A DNA stretch of 64,000 nucleotides, taken from contig CM059624.1 of assembly GCA_030435675.1 (NCBI GenBank), positions 10,006,769 through 10,070,768 on the forward strand. Reading direction: 5' to 3'. This document shows, one piece after another, positions 1 through 13,781 of the stretch. Position 1 is the stretch's first letter; every line of letters begins with the position of its first letter. This stretch comes from Steinernema hermaphroditum (lineage: Eukaryota; Nematoda; Chromadorea; Rhabditida; Steinernematidae). Under the pieces are notes generated by a model, which was not told where the DNA came from, did no database searches, and saw nothing but the letters and a program-made list of their open reading frames with translations. Made by a program: the position numbers and the translations under genes.

Positions 1-3000
1 AGTAAGTGGAGACCGAAGTTCCCCAGTTATGGTGTTGCTTAAGACATGACAGCAAGAAGAAGAAGACTTCCGAGTGTCACCCAGAGGCTTTCTACGCGTG
101 CGGAAGTCGTTCTCCTTCTTGCTGGGATCTGGCGAGCCAAAGCAGCACCGGATTCACATCTATGGACTTTTATCTCGCGTGCACAATAAACGCTGACAAT
201 GGTAACTAGCTTCCCACATGCAGAGTCATATCTAGTGTTTAAGATTGCCTCCTAGTGCCATCGATGGACACAAACAATTCACTTCAGAAGAAACCACTAA
301 CTGTGCACTGGCTAAACAATAAAGAGCTGATATTCACGAAGGGTGCCGAAAAGCTTCTGGCAGAAGCTCTGCTCAACGAATCTCTGAGCGAAACAAGTAC
401 GAGTCCCGTCTCCCACTATTAGCCTAATGATTCACATTTTGAGAAAGTACCACTGAATCAAATGAGTACACGAGTATAGATGTCGACGTTCCGCCTCCCA
501 CGAAGTCACCGTCAATCAACGGGACGCCCGAGGTGACCACTCCCATGAACGCCGACCAAGTGTCAGTGAACACGAATGACGCCCTCGACATTAAACTGGA
601 ATCCCTTCTTCGGCAATGGACGAAATCGAGTGACATCCTCTTTGCCATCCACCCAGTTGATGGAAGTCTTCTCTCTTGGTCCGTGTGGTTTTGGATGCCA
701 TTGATCAAGTTCTTCTCCTTTCAGGACGACAGAGTGGCTAGACGACAGCTACCGTCAGCCTACAGTCAGCTTCACATCACGGTTCCCTTCGGCATTTCCA
801 CTGACGGATGCCTCTTCCCTGAATCCTCTTCTGAACACATTCAATCCGCACGATCCGATCTACGTGGATGTCCTTCAACGGCACCACGATCACTCGAATT
901 CAAATTCTTCCGAAGTCGATGATGGCGCTGAAGCAGAGAAGACCGATCACAGTACGAAAATGATTTCGAAGGCATTATTAGTGTGCGCTGTTTAGGCAAT
1001 ATACACAATGCAATATCGCGGAAGATCCAGAACAACACTTTGTTGATGCTGACGAGTCACGAAAACGGATCGCTGAATTTATGGCGACTCTCAATGGAAG
1101 ACAACTCCAACTTCACAACGATCCTTAATGTGACTCATAAATCACGGATGTGTGGTCACCGCTTCCAAGTTAACAAGGTATACGATGCAGTCGTGCGCAG
1201 ATTTCTCTTACGGTAGTCTATAGGTCGTCCCCCATCCAGTGCTACCGCTTCTGATCACCAGCAGTCAGTTCAGCTCGGAACTCTGCGCTTCTGTGAATAA
1301 CAATGCCGACGTTGTCAAGGAATCGGAACTGATTCTGTGGAAGATCAGCCCTGTCGGGCCTCTCTGTCGAAGTGGTGGAGTCCGGGAGCTGGCGCGCATA
1401 ACGAGCAATGCCGCAGAGGCGTTTTCGTGCCTTGCGTGGATTCCCGCTATTCTGCCAAGGTATGAAGACCACTTACTGGCAGTTTTAATTGTATTATTTC
1501 AGTTCAACTTTGGGCAGTGTGTGCAATTCGCCGAGTTCCTGTTTCGTCGCGAGCAATGGAGGGAAGCTCATCGTGTACCAAGCAGTGGTTGACGCTCGAG
1601 GCCTTCTTTCCGAGCTGTTCAGTGCAAAAACGACGAGAACCCGCTCTTCATCCATGAGCAGTGTCGGCGAACCTGCAGCTGCATCGAGCTACCAGAGGCT
1701 GAACGACACTTTTCATGTGATTTCAACACAGTCAACAGCGAAACCGGGATGTGTCCTCCAGCTTTCGGAGATCTCAAACTCAGATCATGTAAGATGATGA
1801 AACAGTTATTGTCTTCTGACTCTTTTGTTTAGAAGTGGGACGGTGTTCTGCTGTTGCACATATTCAACGAAAGACTGGCCATCAGCAACGGCGACGTTGA
1901 CCTAGATGCCAGTGCCGTTCGCGGCTCTGTCATCGACCGTTCGAAAGCGAGCACCTTCTCCGACCGCTACTTCTTGGTGATGGTGGAGAAGACCGTGGAC
2001 ACAGATCGTCTCCGCATGTGGTCCGTTAACCTCTCCTCCCAAGTGCCAATTCTAATCAACCATGACGGTATGCTACCAGATCTCTTGAACCAATCACGGT
2101 ACATTTGTAGAAAACGAAAAAACGGGTAGAAACATAGGATATTATCGCTCAGCTTCTCCTATGCGTCCTTCTGCCGCCAAGTTAGCCATGGAATCTACTC
2201 TCTTGTGTGACTGTGACCTGGGCCTACCTCCAGGAGTCAGGGTAGGGTTCTACCGTACTTTTTCCCACGTACAGCGACATCTTAGGCTCTTTCCGCAGTG
2301 GCCACAGCTGGCCATTTAGCGTCATCCAGCTTGTATCCAGCGTGTCAAGCACCGTACGTCATCATGGTAGCTTGCTCTGACGAGAACATCCGATTCTACA
2401 AGTGCATCCGGAAGGACGGTGGCGACAAGTACACCTGGGAGGAATGGCGAATGATCAGTGATGACATTCCGAGCGCATTAGAAATGGACGGTTCCATCTG
2501 CAACGTATCTGCTGCACACAGCGGGCGATTCGCCTGCGCTTTCAAGGCTCCGGGATCTGAAACATTCAACAAGATTGAAGTTGCCGTTTTCGAATGCGAA
2601 TCTTCAGGTGGAGTCGAGTGGCTTCGCGAAGATACTCTTCGCATCGACAGTTCCTGTCTTGTGTCCGCTAAGTCTGACAAAGTTGTTCTTCTTTCCTAGT
2701 AGATCATTTCCAGGTACGGTAGATGTGACATCAATGAGTACTACAACGTCAAGTATCCCGTTGACAACTTTGTCTGTGGCTTATCGCAGCGCGAAACAAC
2801 GCATCGACCTTCATCGCTTCTGAAGCGCATTCCCTCTCGGAGCAAATTTGGTGAGTTCCTTTCATCGCTTAAATTAGGCTAGTTTAGTAGTTGTGTGAGG
2901 CTGGTGGTGGAAGTCGTTTCGTTGTACTCATACTTGTTGGGTATTAACACGTGTCGTGGTTGAGGTGTTGTTTTCCCGCTGTAATTTGCAATCTCCAGGA

Positions 3001-6000
3001 AGTGAGAGTTCACTCAACTTGCGCAGAGTTCTCAGTGACCAGCAGTTGGTCTGTGCACATCTCATAGAAAGGCGTAAGTATCATTATCGTAAGCATGGGT
3101 TTTAACGCTTTATTGCATGCAGTGTTTTGCCCGCTTGGGATTTTATCTTGCATGATGCATCTGTATTGCATATATAGTGTGCTGTGTTCCCATATTAATA
3201 AATACATGCACCAGCCATCGTCAGTTGCACCATTTTCTTTGGAAGATAATAAGATAGACGATGGCTGGTGCACAGAACTTCTGCCGTGACTGTAAACTCA
3301 ATCTTTATCGTATCCTTTTAGGCAAGGCGAACCCGAACGTGTGGCTGGACTGGGTGAGCACGGAAGATGGATCCCACATCCTCACAGTCGGCGTTGGAAC
3401 ACACATCTACATATACACACAAGTTTCTCAAGATACTGCTCAGCGCAACGTTGTGATGATGAAGGACACCCACGATGTTCGCCGTCCTCCTCTCCGCAAA
3501 GCTTCGTCGCTTGTGAACCCCGATGATCTGAAATCTCGCCTGGTACAGTATACCATTTCAAAGGTCCCGTCGAATGCTGCTTTTAGGTTTGCTGGCAGTG
3601 CATTCGTGTGCTCGAGCTCGATTCAGCCGACGGTCTTCCGCCATTCCCCACCACGATGTGTTGGGTCCGTGATGGTCTGCTTCTAATCGGAGTGCATAGC
3701 GAGATGCGAGTTTACAACCAATGGAGTCTGAGCACCAGAACTACCGTAGCCACGCCACGCCCGGAGAAGGAGAAGTGCGTGAATAAGATAGACGCAAATT
3801 TATTGTCATTGTTTAGGATGAAACCACCGGTGGCGACCATCGCGCCTTCGCTTTCCCTGAACCTCAGTAGATCACATTCTATGCTGGACCAGTTGTCGAA
3901 GCGACCGAAATTCGATCACTCCAGCGGGACGAAGATGATAAAAGAAATTATGAATAGGTACTGTAGAAAGCTTTCGTCCTGTGCACACAATCGCGCTTCA
4001 GGGTAATGTCGACACGCGATCTGCAGGAAATGGTGTTCGACGATGTTGTAGAAGCGGTCAGTGATGAGGGTCTTTTCGAAGCAGCACGATTAGCCAGTCC
4101 CATCCTGCCCCAGTATCATCCGAAGCAACTCATCGAAATGCTGAATTCTGGAAAAACACGCCGAGTGAAAGCTATTCTTCTACACGTTCTGCGTATTTTA
4201 AAGGTGCGCGTGGAGGTTTTTGTATATTGTATATTGTTGGTTGTAGCGGAAGAGCGCAGGAGGAGCGAACGCTCTAACCAGGGGTGCCTCGATTCGGAAA
4301 TTGTCTTCGGTCGACCTTACCAGCAGTCCAGGCCCAATGAGAGAGCGATCGTTCTCAATTACAATCGAGGACGGTAATCCGGATTACGAAGAACTCGACG
4401 GGATCTCTCCTCTCCCTCTGTATCTTCTGTTCGAGGCTGACGATACTGCGGGCTCGACACTAAACGACGAAAGCGCGCGAATGAATTCTCAAGAAGTACT
4501 TGATTAGTTGTACTGCTTGAAATAACGTCAGTATTCAGGCCAATTACGACTCTCTGTTCGCTGCCGAAGTCATTGAAGATCTGCCTGACGATCTGCTTGA
4601 AGACGAAGATGGCGGCGGTTCCATGGGGCGTTCGCGGACGAATTCGTGCAGCAGTAACACCTTCCGCACGAACTTCGCGATCTCCACTGTGTTCACTGCA
4701 AAGGACAATCGAATGCTCACAGAACTTCTCACTCACACGCATCTGCCTGGTACAGAAATTTCTCTTCCATGCAATTGATAACGTTCACTTTTCAGGACTC
4801 ACAAGTGTTGACCAGATGCATCTGCTAGCTGTTGCCGACACTCTGAGCCACTTTTCCTCCGATGTCATGGACAAACTGACGCAGGCGAACGCTGCTCTGA
4901 AGGCGCCCACAGTAACCATGCTGAACGACAACTCTGGATCGGCCGCCGGATATGCGCAAAGCGGAAACTCTACTGACTCGGTGGATGAATGTGGACTACG
5001 TTTCCTCATGGCGATGAAGCAGCACGAGTATCTGCTGCTCTGTCTTCCTCCGAAGCAGAGGCAAGTGCTCCGCACAAAAGGAATCCACTCAGCTCACGTC
5101 ATCTGGGCGCTCCACTCGGAAGCAGAAAATGAACTTCTCAACGCCGTCCCATGCATCCAAAAGTCGCAGCCTACTTGGACTGAGCTACGATCCTTGGGAG
5201 TGGTGTGGTGGTTGCGGAATACACAGGCGCTGAAAACGTGCGTCGAGAGGGTAAATGCCTCGTTGGTGGTGCTCGAATATAGTTGCTTGTTAAGCTTGCT
5301 AAGGCTGGATTCCAGCAGGATCAGAATCCAATGGACGCTTCCCTGTACTACCTCGCGTTGAAGAAGAAGAACGTACTAACGCATCTGTTCAAGGTTTGCT
5401 CAGCTGTCGTGTGTTCACTCTTTACTTGTGAGTTTCAGAGCGTCAAGGACACCAAGATGTCCGACTTCTTCTCGCAGGATTTCACTCAAGAGTTCTGGAA
5501 GAAAGCTGCTTTGAAGAACGCTTTCCTTCTTCTCAGCAAACAGCGATATGAACATTCAGCTGCGTTCTTCTTGCTGGGAGGATCGTTGAAAGACGCTCTT
5601 CAGGTAGTGAACCTCGATTCGCGACATCTGTTGGCTAGTCCCGCTTCAGGTGATCATGACAAAGTTAGACGACATTCAGTTGGCGATGATGGTCATTCGC
5701 CTGTATGAATCGGACTTAACGCAGCAGAACCTTCTTCTGAAAGAGCTACTCTGTCATGATGTCCTCGGAATGACCGTTGAGGAATTCGACTCCGGCGCTC
5801 CTTGCTCCGGAAGCGTCGATGGAATGAACAAAGCGACTGGCAAACAAAGGTTGCAAGCGCTTTGATGAGAAAGTAGTTAAACAAAGTGTTCTGTAGGAAC
5901 CCGTTCGAGAGGTCTATGGCATTTTGGCTGCTGAAGGACTACGCTCGTGCCGCGTCCACGTTGCTCGAGGAAGCCAGCAAGGACAGATTCAAGAGTTCGG

Positions 6001-9000
6001 ACTTGAACGACTGCGCGTTGTCCGACATTTTCAATTTCTACACCTTCTTGCGGCGACATCCACTTGTAGTCCGTCAGAAGCTGAGTGACGCTGGAGTGCA
6101 GATGGGAAGCACGGAAGAGTTCCTGGCACTCGGCAAGGAGCTGGAGAACCAGGTCACTCCCAGCGAACGGCGACTGTTCTTCCGAACTGCTTCGGCGCAT
6201 ATGGCGAAGGGATGTCCTCTCCTAGCCCTCGATGTTCTTCAACGCTTGCCCAAGCACTTGAACATCACATCGTCATTGGCGCTTAAAGCTTTAGGATCTA
6301 AAAATACGGTAAAAATGGATTTCGAGTGATATATGCTGAAAGCTCTTCTAGGTGATGCAAAGCGTCGATGAGGTGGATAAGCCAGTTTTCGATGTTAACA
6401 ATACGGTAGATGCTATGGATTGGTCGGCTCCAACGGATGTGATGGCTAACGACGAACTCGAACTTAAATGGAGCGACGACGAAGCAGAAGAGGGGGACGA
6501 AATCCTAGACCCCCCTGTGAAGATCGAGGAAAATGGCATCGACCACATTGAAGTTGAGGAAAAGGAACAAAGTGTGCCATCGGTGTTGAATATAAGCGAT
6601 ATGGTATCCCTGCGTTTTGCTGACATGGCGATGATCGGCTGTTTTAGGAACCTAAAAAGAGAAGCATCGATATCATTGCCCAGCAGCTCAAGTTCTCGGC
6701 TTGCCTACGTATCCTCATGGATGAGATGTCGATGTTGGCGAGCGGCTTCGAGGTTGACGGAGGGCAACTGCGCTCGGAGCTCTTCCAATGGCTGGAGAGG
6801 GAGGTCGTCTTGCTGAAGAAAGTGTGCGATTATCACATCGAAACCTCAGTTGGCTCCGACGGAGAAGACAGTGGAATCGACATGACGGATTTCAACGATA
6901 GGTGAGTGAACGACAGCTTTGATGCTTAATCTGTATGGTTCTGTGTAGCCTTGAAATGAACCAGCTGCTCCCTCTTCACGAAGCACTACAGAGAGATCGC
7001 ATGAAGTTGTCAGCGAAAGCGAAGGCGACGCTGCGTCGGCGACGTTGGCTGATTGCGAATCAGAAGCTCATCAGGTCGTTCACTTCCTACTGCGCCCTGC
7101 ATAGTGCCCAGAACTACCGTCTGACCTCTGCGCTCATGGAATTGCTTCTGCTTCTCTTAGAGGTTCAGCAAGACTCTGGATTAGACCTCGAAAAACTATC
7201 TAACGGTAACCGCACGGTGACTAAAAGACCTACCGTAACTTCGGTGTTCTAGATCCTATTCCTGACATACAGTCGTTCCCACTCCTCGTGGCCTCTCTCT
7301 CTTCCTTCAAGATGTTCGTTCCGTCGCCACTTCACTTTATTGAGAACCAATGTGGCGACCTTCTCTATTCCATTCTGGACGTCGTTGAGCCTCCTGTCAT
7401 AGAGCAGTCTCTCGTCAAGGTCCGTTTGTCACGATCTCATTGTCCGGCTTACGATCTTCTGGTTTTAGGCGTACTCGTTCTATCATCTGTGTCAGGGCTT
7501 GTCTTCCTGTGTTTACCAGTCGTTGTCCGACATAGATCACTGCTGCACCAGTGAGAACTGTCAGCACAGCGGGTATCAACTTCGAGTGTACAGTAGTTCT
7601 CTGCACAAGTTATGTTTAGAGCATTGACTGTTCGACGCATGCGGAGAGCTTCCACCAGCGGACACTCGGGAAGCGAAGTCGTCTCTTCGGTTCCGTCGAA
7701 GTGGCCCGGCGTGGACAACCTCGTAGCTCTCCTTAGCCGTGAACATGACGAAGATTCTCCTAATCTTCGGCTGCTCCTGGCCGAGTGCTTCGTCGCCATC
7801 TCGATGTCCTTGTTCTGCTACGCGTTCACTGCCTGCGACTCTCGGTGGCTCTACCGCCTAGCGGCGCATGACATGAATATCCACTCATTCGGTGAGGTAT
7901 TCGGCGGCGGGGGCGAAAAGAAGCTGAAGACGGCGGCTCCTCCTCGACCTCCACGTAAGTGCATTTCGCACGATCTGTGTCATCTTAGTGTCGTAGGACC
8001 CTCGCGCCCAGTCTCGGCAATCTCGAATGGAACTCAAGCTCCTATAGCGACGTCCAAGAACGATTCTGCTGCTCTCCGAGCCCGGCTCCACGCGAGAGTG
8101 TTCGGAACGGAGCTCAGCACCCACTCGCTGTCGGCGTCGTTCTCCGCCGGTGCCGGCAATAGTTCCCCAACGCCAAGCACACCGACCGCTGTCGAGCAAA
8201 CTATCAGCTGCTGGATCCCACCAAACAAGCATATTGTCCAATATTTCGCTCAGAAGCCGCAGCACGGGAAAGATTTGGGCGTCGAGTACGATTCGGACGA
8301 ATCTCTCTCCGATGACGATGACGAGTCAGAAAGCGGAGATCTCGACTTCGAACCTCCCGCTCACAACTCGCCGAACTCCTACGCGTGGATTTTGATGCGT
8401 TTGGCTTGTGTTCACATGCAACTGTTTCGCTTGAGTCACTTCTTGTCGCTGGCTGGATTTGACGCCGGAGGTATATATCTACTGGGCATCCATTTGTTTA
8501 TCATGTTGTGTGTTTCAGATCTTCCTGGGTTGAGTCCTCGGATCACCTCCGTTGTTCGTCTTCTTGAGAACTGGGTGGTGTGCTTAGAAAACCAGTTAGA
8601 CAGCTACCCAGGAGGCTGTCCCATGAGCATTCTTCCTAATATGGCTGTGGATAACTCCGATCCCCTAAACATCGGCCTTCTGAAGAAGTACAGAGTCTTG
8701 ATCGAACCCGGAAATACTCCCTTCGAGTGCGACGACAACAACGCGTTACCTGTCCGCCGGTTGTGGGCGTATCTCGTCCGTCAAGAGCACCTCACCGAGA
8801 TCTTCGTCCGATTCATCTTCGGCCAAGGCTCAAAAATGGCACAGGTTAAATTATTCACTCGTGTTCGTGCTAACTTCAGTATATTCAGGATCAAACGATT
8901 CGTGGTCAAAGGTCCTCCGTCATTGACAGCGCCCGTCTTCCGGATCCTTACAAGATTGTCCATCGCGAACAAGAGCCGATAGTTGGATTTGCCTGTAGCA

Positions 9001-10560
9001 TGGTAACCTTGCGATCTTGAAGCAGTTTTACAGTGGTGTGTTCAGAACCGAAACGGGTGGATCGTCCTGTCTACCGGCAGAGAGCTCCAGGAACTCGATA
9101 TTTCGTCACTCTATGAGGAGAAGGAGAACTTCGCTCGCAAGAAGAGCTCGTGGCTTCAGAGTCGCGCGGAATTGGACATAGCGCTCGAGAAGATGTCCAA
9201 GGACGCCCTGAGAGATAATGACGACTATCAGTTGGTCACTGATGTCGGAAGGTCTCCTTGTCCCGGAAATCCATTTGTAAGTTTTCACTCTTTCTTTCCA
9301 AGTGCTATGAATGCATATGATTGACTCTTCTTTCTTTTACAAACTTTTTTCTTTCACAGATGACTCCTTTTGTGGTTGACCGTAGTCGAAAAGCTTTGGC
9401 AAAGGTATTTACTTGTTACAGTAGTTGATGGTGACGTGTGGTGGTCGAGTTCGTATGGCTGTTTAGTGTTGTATTGTCTCTTGTTCTTTCAATGGATCAC
9501 GTATTCGCATCTTACCTTCCAATTTTCAGATGGTCAAGCGAACTTCCGTCGGTGGAGTCAGACGTATGGATGCACACCCTACGTTACCGTACTGTAGGTT
9601 TTAGATTTGTGAGTTTTCATTTGTGCTGCTTTTGTAGATCTCAGCGGGGCATCAGATGGATCCATCAAGCTTTGGGAGTGGGGTGTTCAGCAGCCTCTGT
9701 TTACGGCTCGTGTCGCCGGACAGTACGCCAAGGTGACAAAAGTCGTTTTCTCGACGAATGGCAACAAATTCGCCGCGGTAGATGGCGACGGACTTTTGTG
9801 TCTTTGGCAGGCGAGTCAGAGCGTTGCTGTGAGGAAGCCATTCTTTGTGAGTCTTAACGGCAAGCTGAGCGGTAAACGAAGCTTTTCCAGAACCAGAAGT
9901 GCCACCAGAAGACAGCTTCGGACGTGAAGTTCCTCGGGCAAACCAGTTCGGTCCTCGTTACGGCTGGACACGGAACGGGAGACGTTAACCTGGCTTTGTG
10001 GGACACCTTGCTGCCTCAGAGCAAGGCTATGGTCCACTCTTGGGTGACTCATCCCGATGGAGCCACAAGCTTGCACTATTTGCCTCATTCTCAGGTCAGT
10101 TGTGTTGCTATGAGCTTCTGACACTTGTGCCTTCAGACCATCATTTCTGGAGGTCGCCACGGGGAGATCAACGTTTGGGATGTGCGTCAGCGACAGCAGA
10201 GGACAAGCATCAAAGCTTTCGAGGGGACTTCCGTCAAGAGCCTAGCAGCTGATCCTGCTGGCGACCTCATCATCGCCGGTTCCAACGAGGGCGACATCAA
10301 GGTAGCTGACCTTTCACAGCTCCGTTGTACCTGGTGGATTTCAGATCTGGAGCGGCGACGTTGTGCCCTCATTGCTCTACTCGCTCCCGAACGAACACGC
10401 GACCCGAGGAGGCTTCAGTCTTCGCCAAGTCGGCTCCTCCAACCTCCAGGGCGTGCAGCAGCTTTTCGTCGACTCTCAGATGCGTCTTTTCTCCTGTGGT
10501 GCCGACTGCTCGCTGAAGTTCCGCACACTCCCGAACATCTTCAACAACCAATGGATGTAA
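1..10560 (+). CDS. rbc-1: DmX-like / rabconnectin-3 alpha (Rav1 family V-ATPase regulator), 5' partial, many exons
   Basis: Family role: DmX-like proteins (Rav1 in yeast RAVE, rabconnectin-3A in animals) are giant WD40 scaffolds that help assemble and regulate the vacuolar H+-ATPase on endosomes and vesicles. The window opens at a splice donor (gtaagt at 2-7), so the start lies upstream. Seen: N-terminal beta-propeller segments in exons from about 240 to 4000 (for example LDWVSTEDGSHILTVGVG near 3342); the Rav1-specific core at about 4800-5900 (LRSLGVVWWLRN near 5186, MDASLYYLALKKK near 5332, FERSMAFWLLKDYARAA near 5900); acidic linkers near 6350-6600 and 8290-8340; and C-terminal WD40 repeats from about 9630 to the TAA at 10558-10560 (LFSCGADCSLKFRTLPN). 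Most introns are 40-60 nt; the one at about 2835-3322 is larger and holds a foldback. Internal exon borders are approximate. All exons fit one continuous reading with no breaks noticed. Identification is strong; the symbol follows the C. elegans orthologue. Confidence 0.93.
3207..3272. repeat. foldback in a large rbc-1 intron
   Basis: Two perfect 16-bp arms (TGCACCAGCCATCGTC at 3207-3222 and its reverse complement at 3257-3272) flank a 34-nt loop. It sits in an intron of roughly 490 nt in a gene whose other introns are mostly 40-60 nt. It could be a decayed MITE or an RNA hairpin; no second copy was seen in the window. Confidence 0.75.
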
Positions 10561-11210
10561 ACGCTCGGATTCTTGGCTTTTCCAGCATAATGGCCTAGTT
10601 GTGGAAGCACTTAGTCAGCTGATCTGTGATAACTCGTTGTAAGTAGCCCCTATTTATTAGAGCGCGTTTCCTGGTATTGTACTTGTGAAGACTGTGTGAC
10701 CTAGGTCAGTTTAGGTTGTGTTACCGTAATAATTTTTGTTATGTACTAATGTAAATAGCTCTCCGTATCCTGTAGATTTTGGCGGTTGTCACTTATTTAA
10801 TTAACTCGTATGCTGTTGTCATTCCGCGCACATTTTTTATAGCCTAAGATAAATTTGGCTGCCTGACCTACCGACCGTAGTACAGAGAGAGATTGCAGGT
10901 AGCGTGACGATCCCAGAACGCGCACACTTGCGTGATCCCTTCTCGTGTCCAATCTGTGTCGAATCAGTGATACACTCCGCCCCGTTCAAAACAACTTATC
11001 AAGAAGACTCTACTCTCCGTCGGCGCCACTCTCAAACGTGATAAAAGCGCCTCCCTCTGCCAATCTGCGGTCTTTGCATTCCGTTTGTTTACGGGTGCGC
11101 GCCGTGGAAAGGGGAAGAACCGCGACTCGCAAATCGATTTGCGCCATCGGAGGCGACCTTGCCGTGTCGTGCCGTCGATCGCCCGAAGTGAACGAGATCT
11201 TGCAGGAACG
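10561..11210. other. intergenic, rbc-1 3' flank and epoxide hydrolase 5' flank
   Basis: No gene seen. The left part is AT-rich and likely carries the rbc-1 3' UTR. The right part, from about 10900, is GC-richer and leads into the epoxide hydrolase start at 11211. The long plus-strand frame through 11085-11210 has no family match and probably represents 5' leader. Confidence 0.6.
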
Positions 11211-13347
11211 ATGGGCACCTTCGCCAAACTGGTCATCGCCGTCGCCGTCGTGATCGTCGCGGTGAACCTCCACTTCTACTTCAAGAACGTCACTCACAAG
11301 GTGAGTGAAGTGAGTCATGCGAGCTCGTGTTCAGTAGGAATGCGGTACGGTGCAAGCAGATTGTTGTTGTGTGAATGTGGCCCCCAAGAGAAAACACATC
11401 TCGGGAAGACAAAACAAAGAAAGGCCATTATTCATAACAATAGGATTCGGAAAAGATCGATCCAAAAGGAAGGAAACGTTTCCATTAGATAGAAGAAGGG
11501 ACCGTCCTTTTATGGCTGCTCTCAGTCGTGAAAGTTACGTTGGACAGACTTATCAAAGAATACTTTGGTCATAAGAGCCGATCTCTTCTAGAAGACAAAC
11601 AAGTTGTTTTGTTGTTGTTTGTCCGAGTGGACTTTCTTCTTTTTGTGTTTGCGTAGCCACAGTACGACCAAAATTATTGAAAACATCTGGAAGAAGACAT
11701 GGAAGACTATTAAATGATTGAATCAAGCAAGCCATACAGTACTCCGTACTGTAGAGGCGCTTTACAAAGGAGAACATGTGGGTAACCGGTTTCCAGCGTG
11801 GCTACACAAAGCTCAACCTTTATTTGACTGAACTCTGGTCTTTGTGTTGTTTGTGAGTTCCAGACAGAACAAGTAGGCATACAAACAAGTAAACATAAAT
11901 GAAGTGACCAAAGGAGAGAAAAACGTTTCAATAGACAATACTTCGATCACTTTCAGCTCGATATTCCCAAAGACGGATACTTCGGCCCCGGTGCCAAGCA
12001 TGCCGACAACACTGCCATCAAGCCCTTCAAAGTGAACGTTCCCGATGCCGTGCTTCAAGTAAGTCCCGAAGAATGCCTCCCGAGATGTGCTTGATGTAGG
12101 ACCTCAAACGACGCCTGGAACAGAGCCGTCTAGGGCACGAGGTGCTCGAGGACGTTGACAGCTTCGAGTACGGCTTCAACTCGAAGTACCTTCTTGAGGT
12201 GAAGGAGCACTGGCTGAAAAAGTACGACTGGAGGAAATACGAGGCCATCCTGAACTCCTTCCCCCAGTACACCACCGAAATCGAGGGCCTCAACATCCAC
12301 TTCCTTCGTGTGCAGCCCCCGAAGACCTACAAGAAGGTGTACCCCCTTCTGATAGTGCACGGCTGGCCCGGCAACGTCTTCGAGTTCTACAAGATCATCC
12401 CTATGCTCACCGATCCTAACAAGAACCTCCCCGGCGCTCAGCAGGACTTTGCCTTCGAGGTCATCGCCCCCTCCATCCCCGGCTACGGATGGTCCGACGC
12501 CGCGAGGAAGACCGGCCTCAACCAGATCTCCGTGGCGCGCATCTTCAAGAAGCTGATGGAGAGACTCGGGAAGCCGAAGTTCTTCACCCAGGGAGGCGAC
12601 TGGGGCAGCGCCATCACCACGAACCTCGCGAAGCTCTTCCCGGAGAACGTCATCGGCGTCCACCTCAACGTCATCTTCGTGATGCCCCACTCCAACGCGA
12701 AGACCTTCGGCCTGCACCTCCTCGGGCACCTCTTCCCCTCTTTCACCTTCTCCTCTCCCACACAGCACCAGTTCAGCATGAAGACCCTCTTCCTGGAGAC
12801 TATGAGGGAGAGCGGCTACTTCCACATCCAGGCCACGAAGCCGGATACTGTAGGAGTCGCCCTGAACGACTCTCCTCTCGGACTCGCCGCCTATATCCTC
12901 GAAAAGTTCTCCACGTGGACGAACCTCCAATTCCGACATCTTCCTGATGGAGGAATCACCAAGTAGGCCCAGGGGAATCCGACTTCTCTCGAATATCGAA
13001 CTTTCAGGAAATTCACGCTCGACGAGGTGCTGACAATTGTGATGATCTATTGGACGAACGGAAACATCGCCGCCTCGCAGCGATTCTACAAGGAATTCTT
13101 CATGGATCCCAACATCGATCACCTTGGCATGCAGTACCTCTCAGCACCCACTGGCTACGCCTGCTTCCGCAACGACGTCCCCAACACGATTCCCGAGGAG
13201 ATCGTCGCCGCCAACGCCAACCTCACCCATTTCAAGGAGTACCCTGACGGTGGCCACTTCGCCGCCTTCGAACTGCCGAAATTGCTCGCCGGCGACGTTT
13301 TCACTTTTGTCGGAAAAGTTGAGAAGATGTACAATGGAAGAATCTGA
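11211..13347 (+). CDS. microsomal (EPHX1-like) epoxide hydrolase
   Basis: Predicted to hydrolyse epoxides to diols at the ER membrane. Four exons join cleanly: 11211-11300, 11957-12058, 12100-12962 and 13008-13347, giving about 464 aa (human EPHX1 is about 455). The N terminus is a single membrane anchor (LVIAVAVVIVAVNLHFYF). An epoxide-hydrolase N-terminal domain follows, then the alpha/beta-hydrolase fold with the oxyanion HGWPGN motif, the nucleophile Asp at about residue 231 in GGDWGS, and the catalytic His at about residue 435 in GGHFAAFE. The first intron (656 nt) is long for the region, the others are 41-45 nt. A stop appears right after the third exon (aagtag) only if the intron is not removed. 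The reading frame is intact and the enzyme looks active. Confidence 0.93.
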
Positions 13348-13781
13348 GATATTGACTTTCGTATTCAACGAATTAAAGGTTGGCTAGATCTAACGGAAGT
13401 ATCAGATGCCAATCGAGCTGAAACTATAGGGAACAACAAATACGCTATTTGAAAGAACAAGGAAGAACATTTCTGCATGTCAAGAAGCAGTAGAGAAGGT
13501 CCAGAATCCGAAGATCCAGGGAACGGCTGAGAGATACGGGTACTTGAGGGGAGAAGGATACTTTACGCGATAAGAGGTGGGCGAAGGGGAAAACAGTGAA
13601 GATTTTGTGCAGAGGTGGCTGAGCCGAACCGAGGTGAAGCCGGCTCCGGGGCGGATTGCAAAAGCGAGTCGGCATTAGTGAGTCGGTTATACTATAAAGT
13701 AACTAGAGTAAACTAGAGTGTTCATCCGGAAGGACACCCTTTCATAATCCGCACTATTCTATTATAACCTCGCGAACATGA
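13348..13781. other. convergent intergenic spacer
   Basis: Lies between the 3' ends of the epoxide hydrolase (+) and the acyl-CoA synthetase (-). No gene or repeat seen. Confidence 0.6.

Noticed and set aside
4573..5361. 262-codon open frame treated as a gene of its own
   Set aside because: It is part of rbc-1: real exons joined by read-through of short introns that happen to stay open.
12130..13122. 330-codon minus-strand ORF opposite the epoxide hydrolase
   Set aside because: It is the antisense shadow of a C-ending-codon-rich exon; composition is low-complexity Glu/Val/Gly and it resembles nothing.
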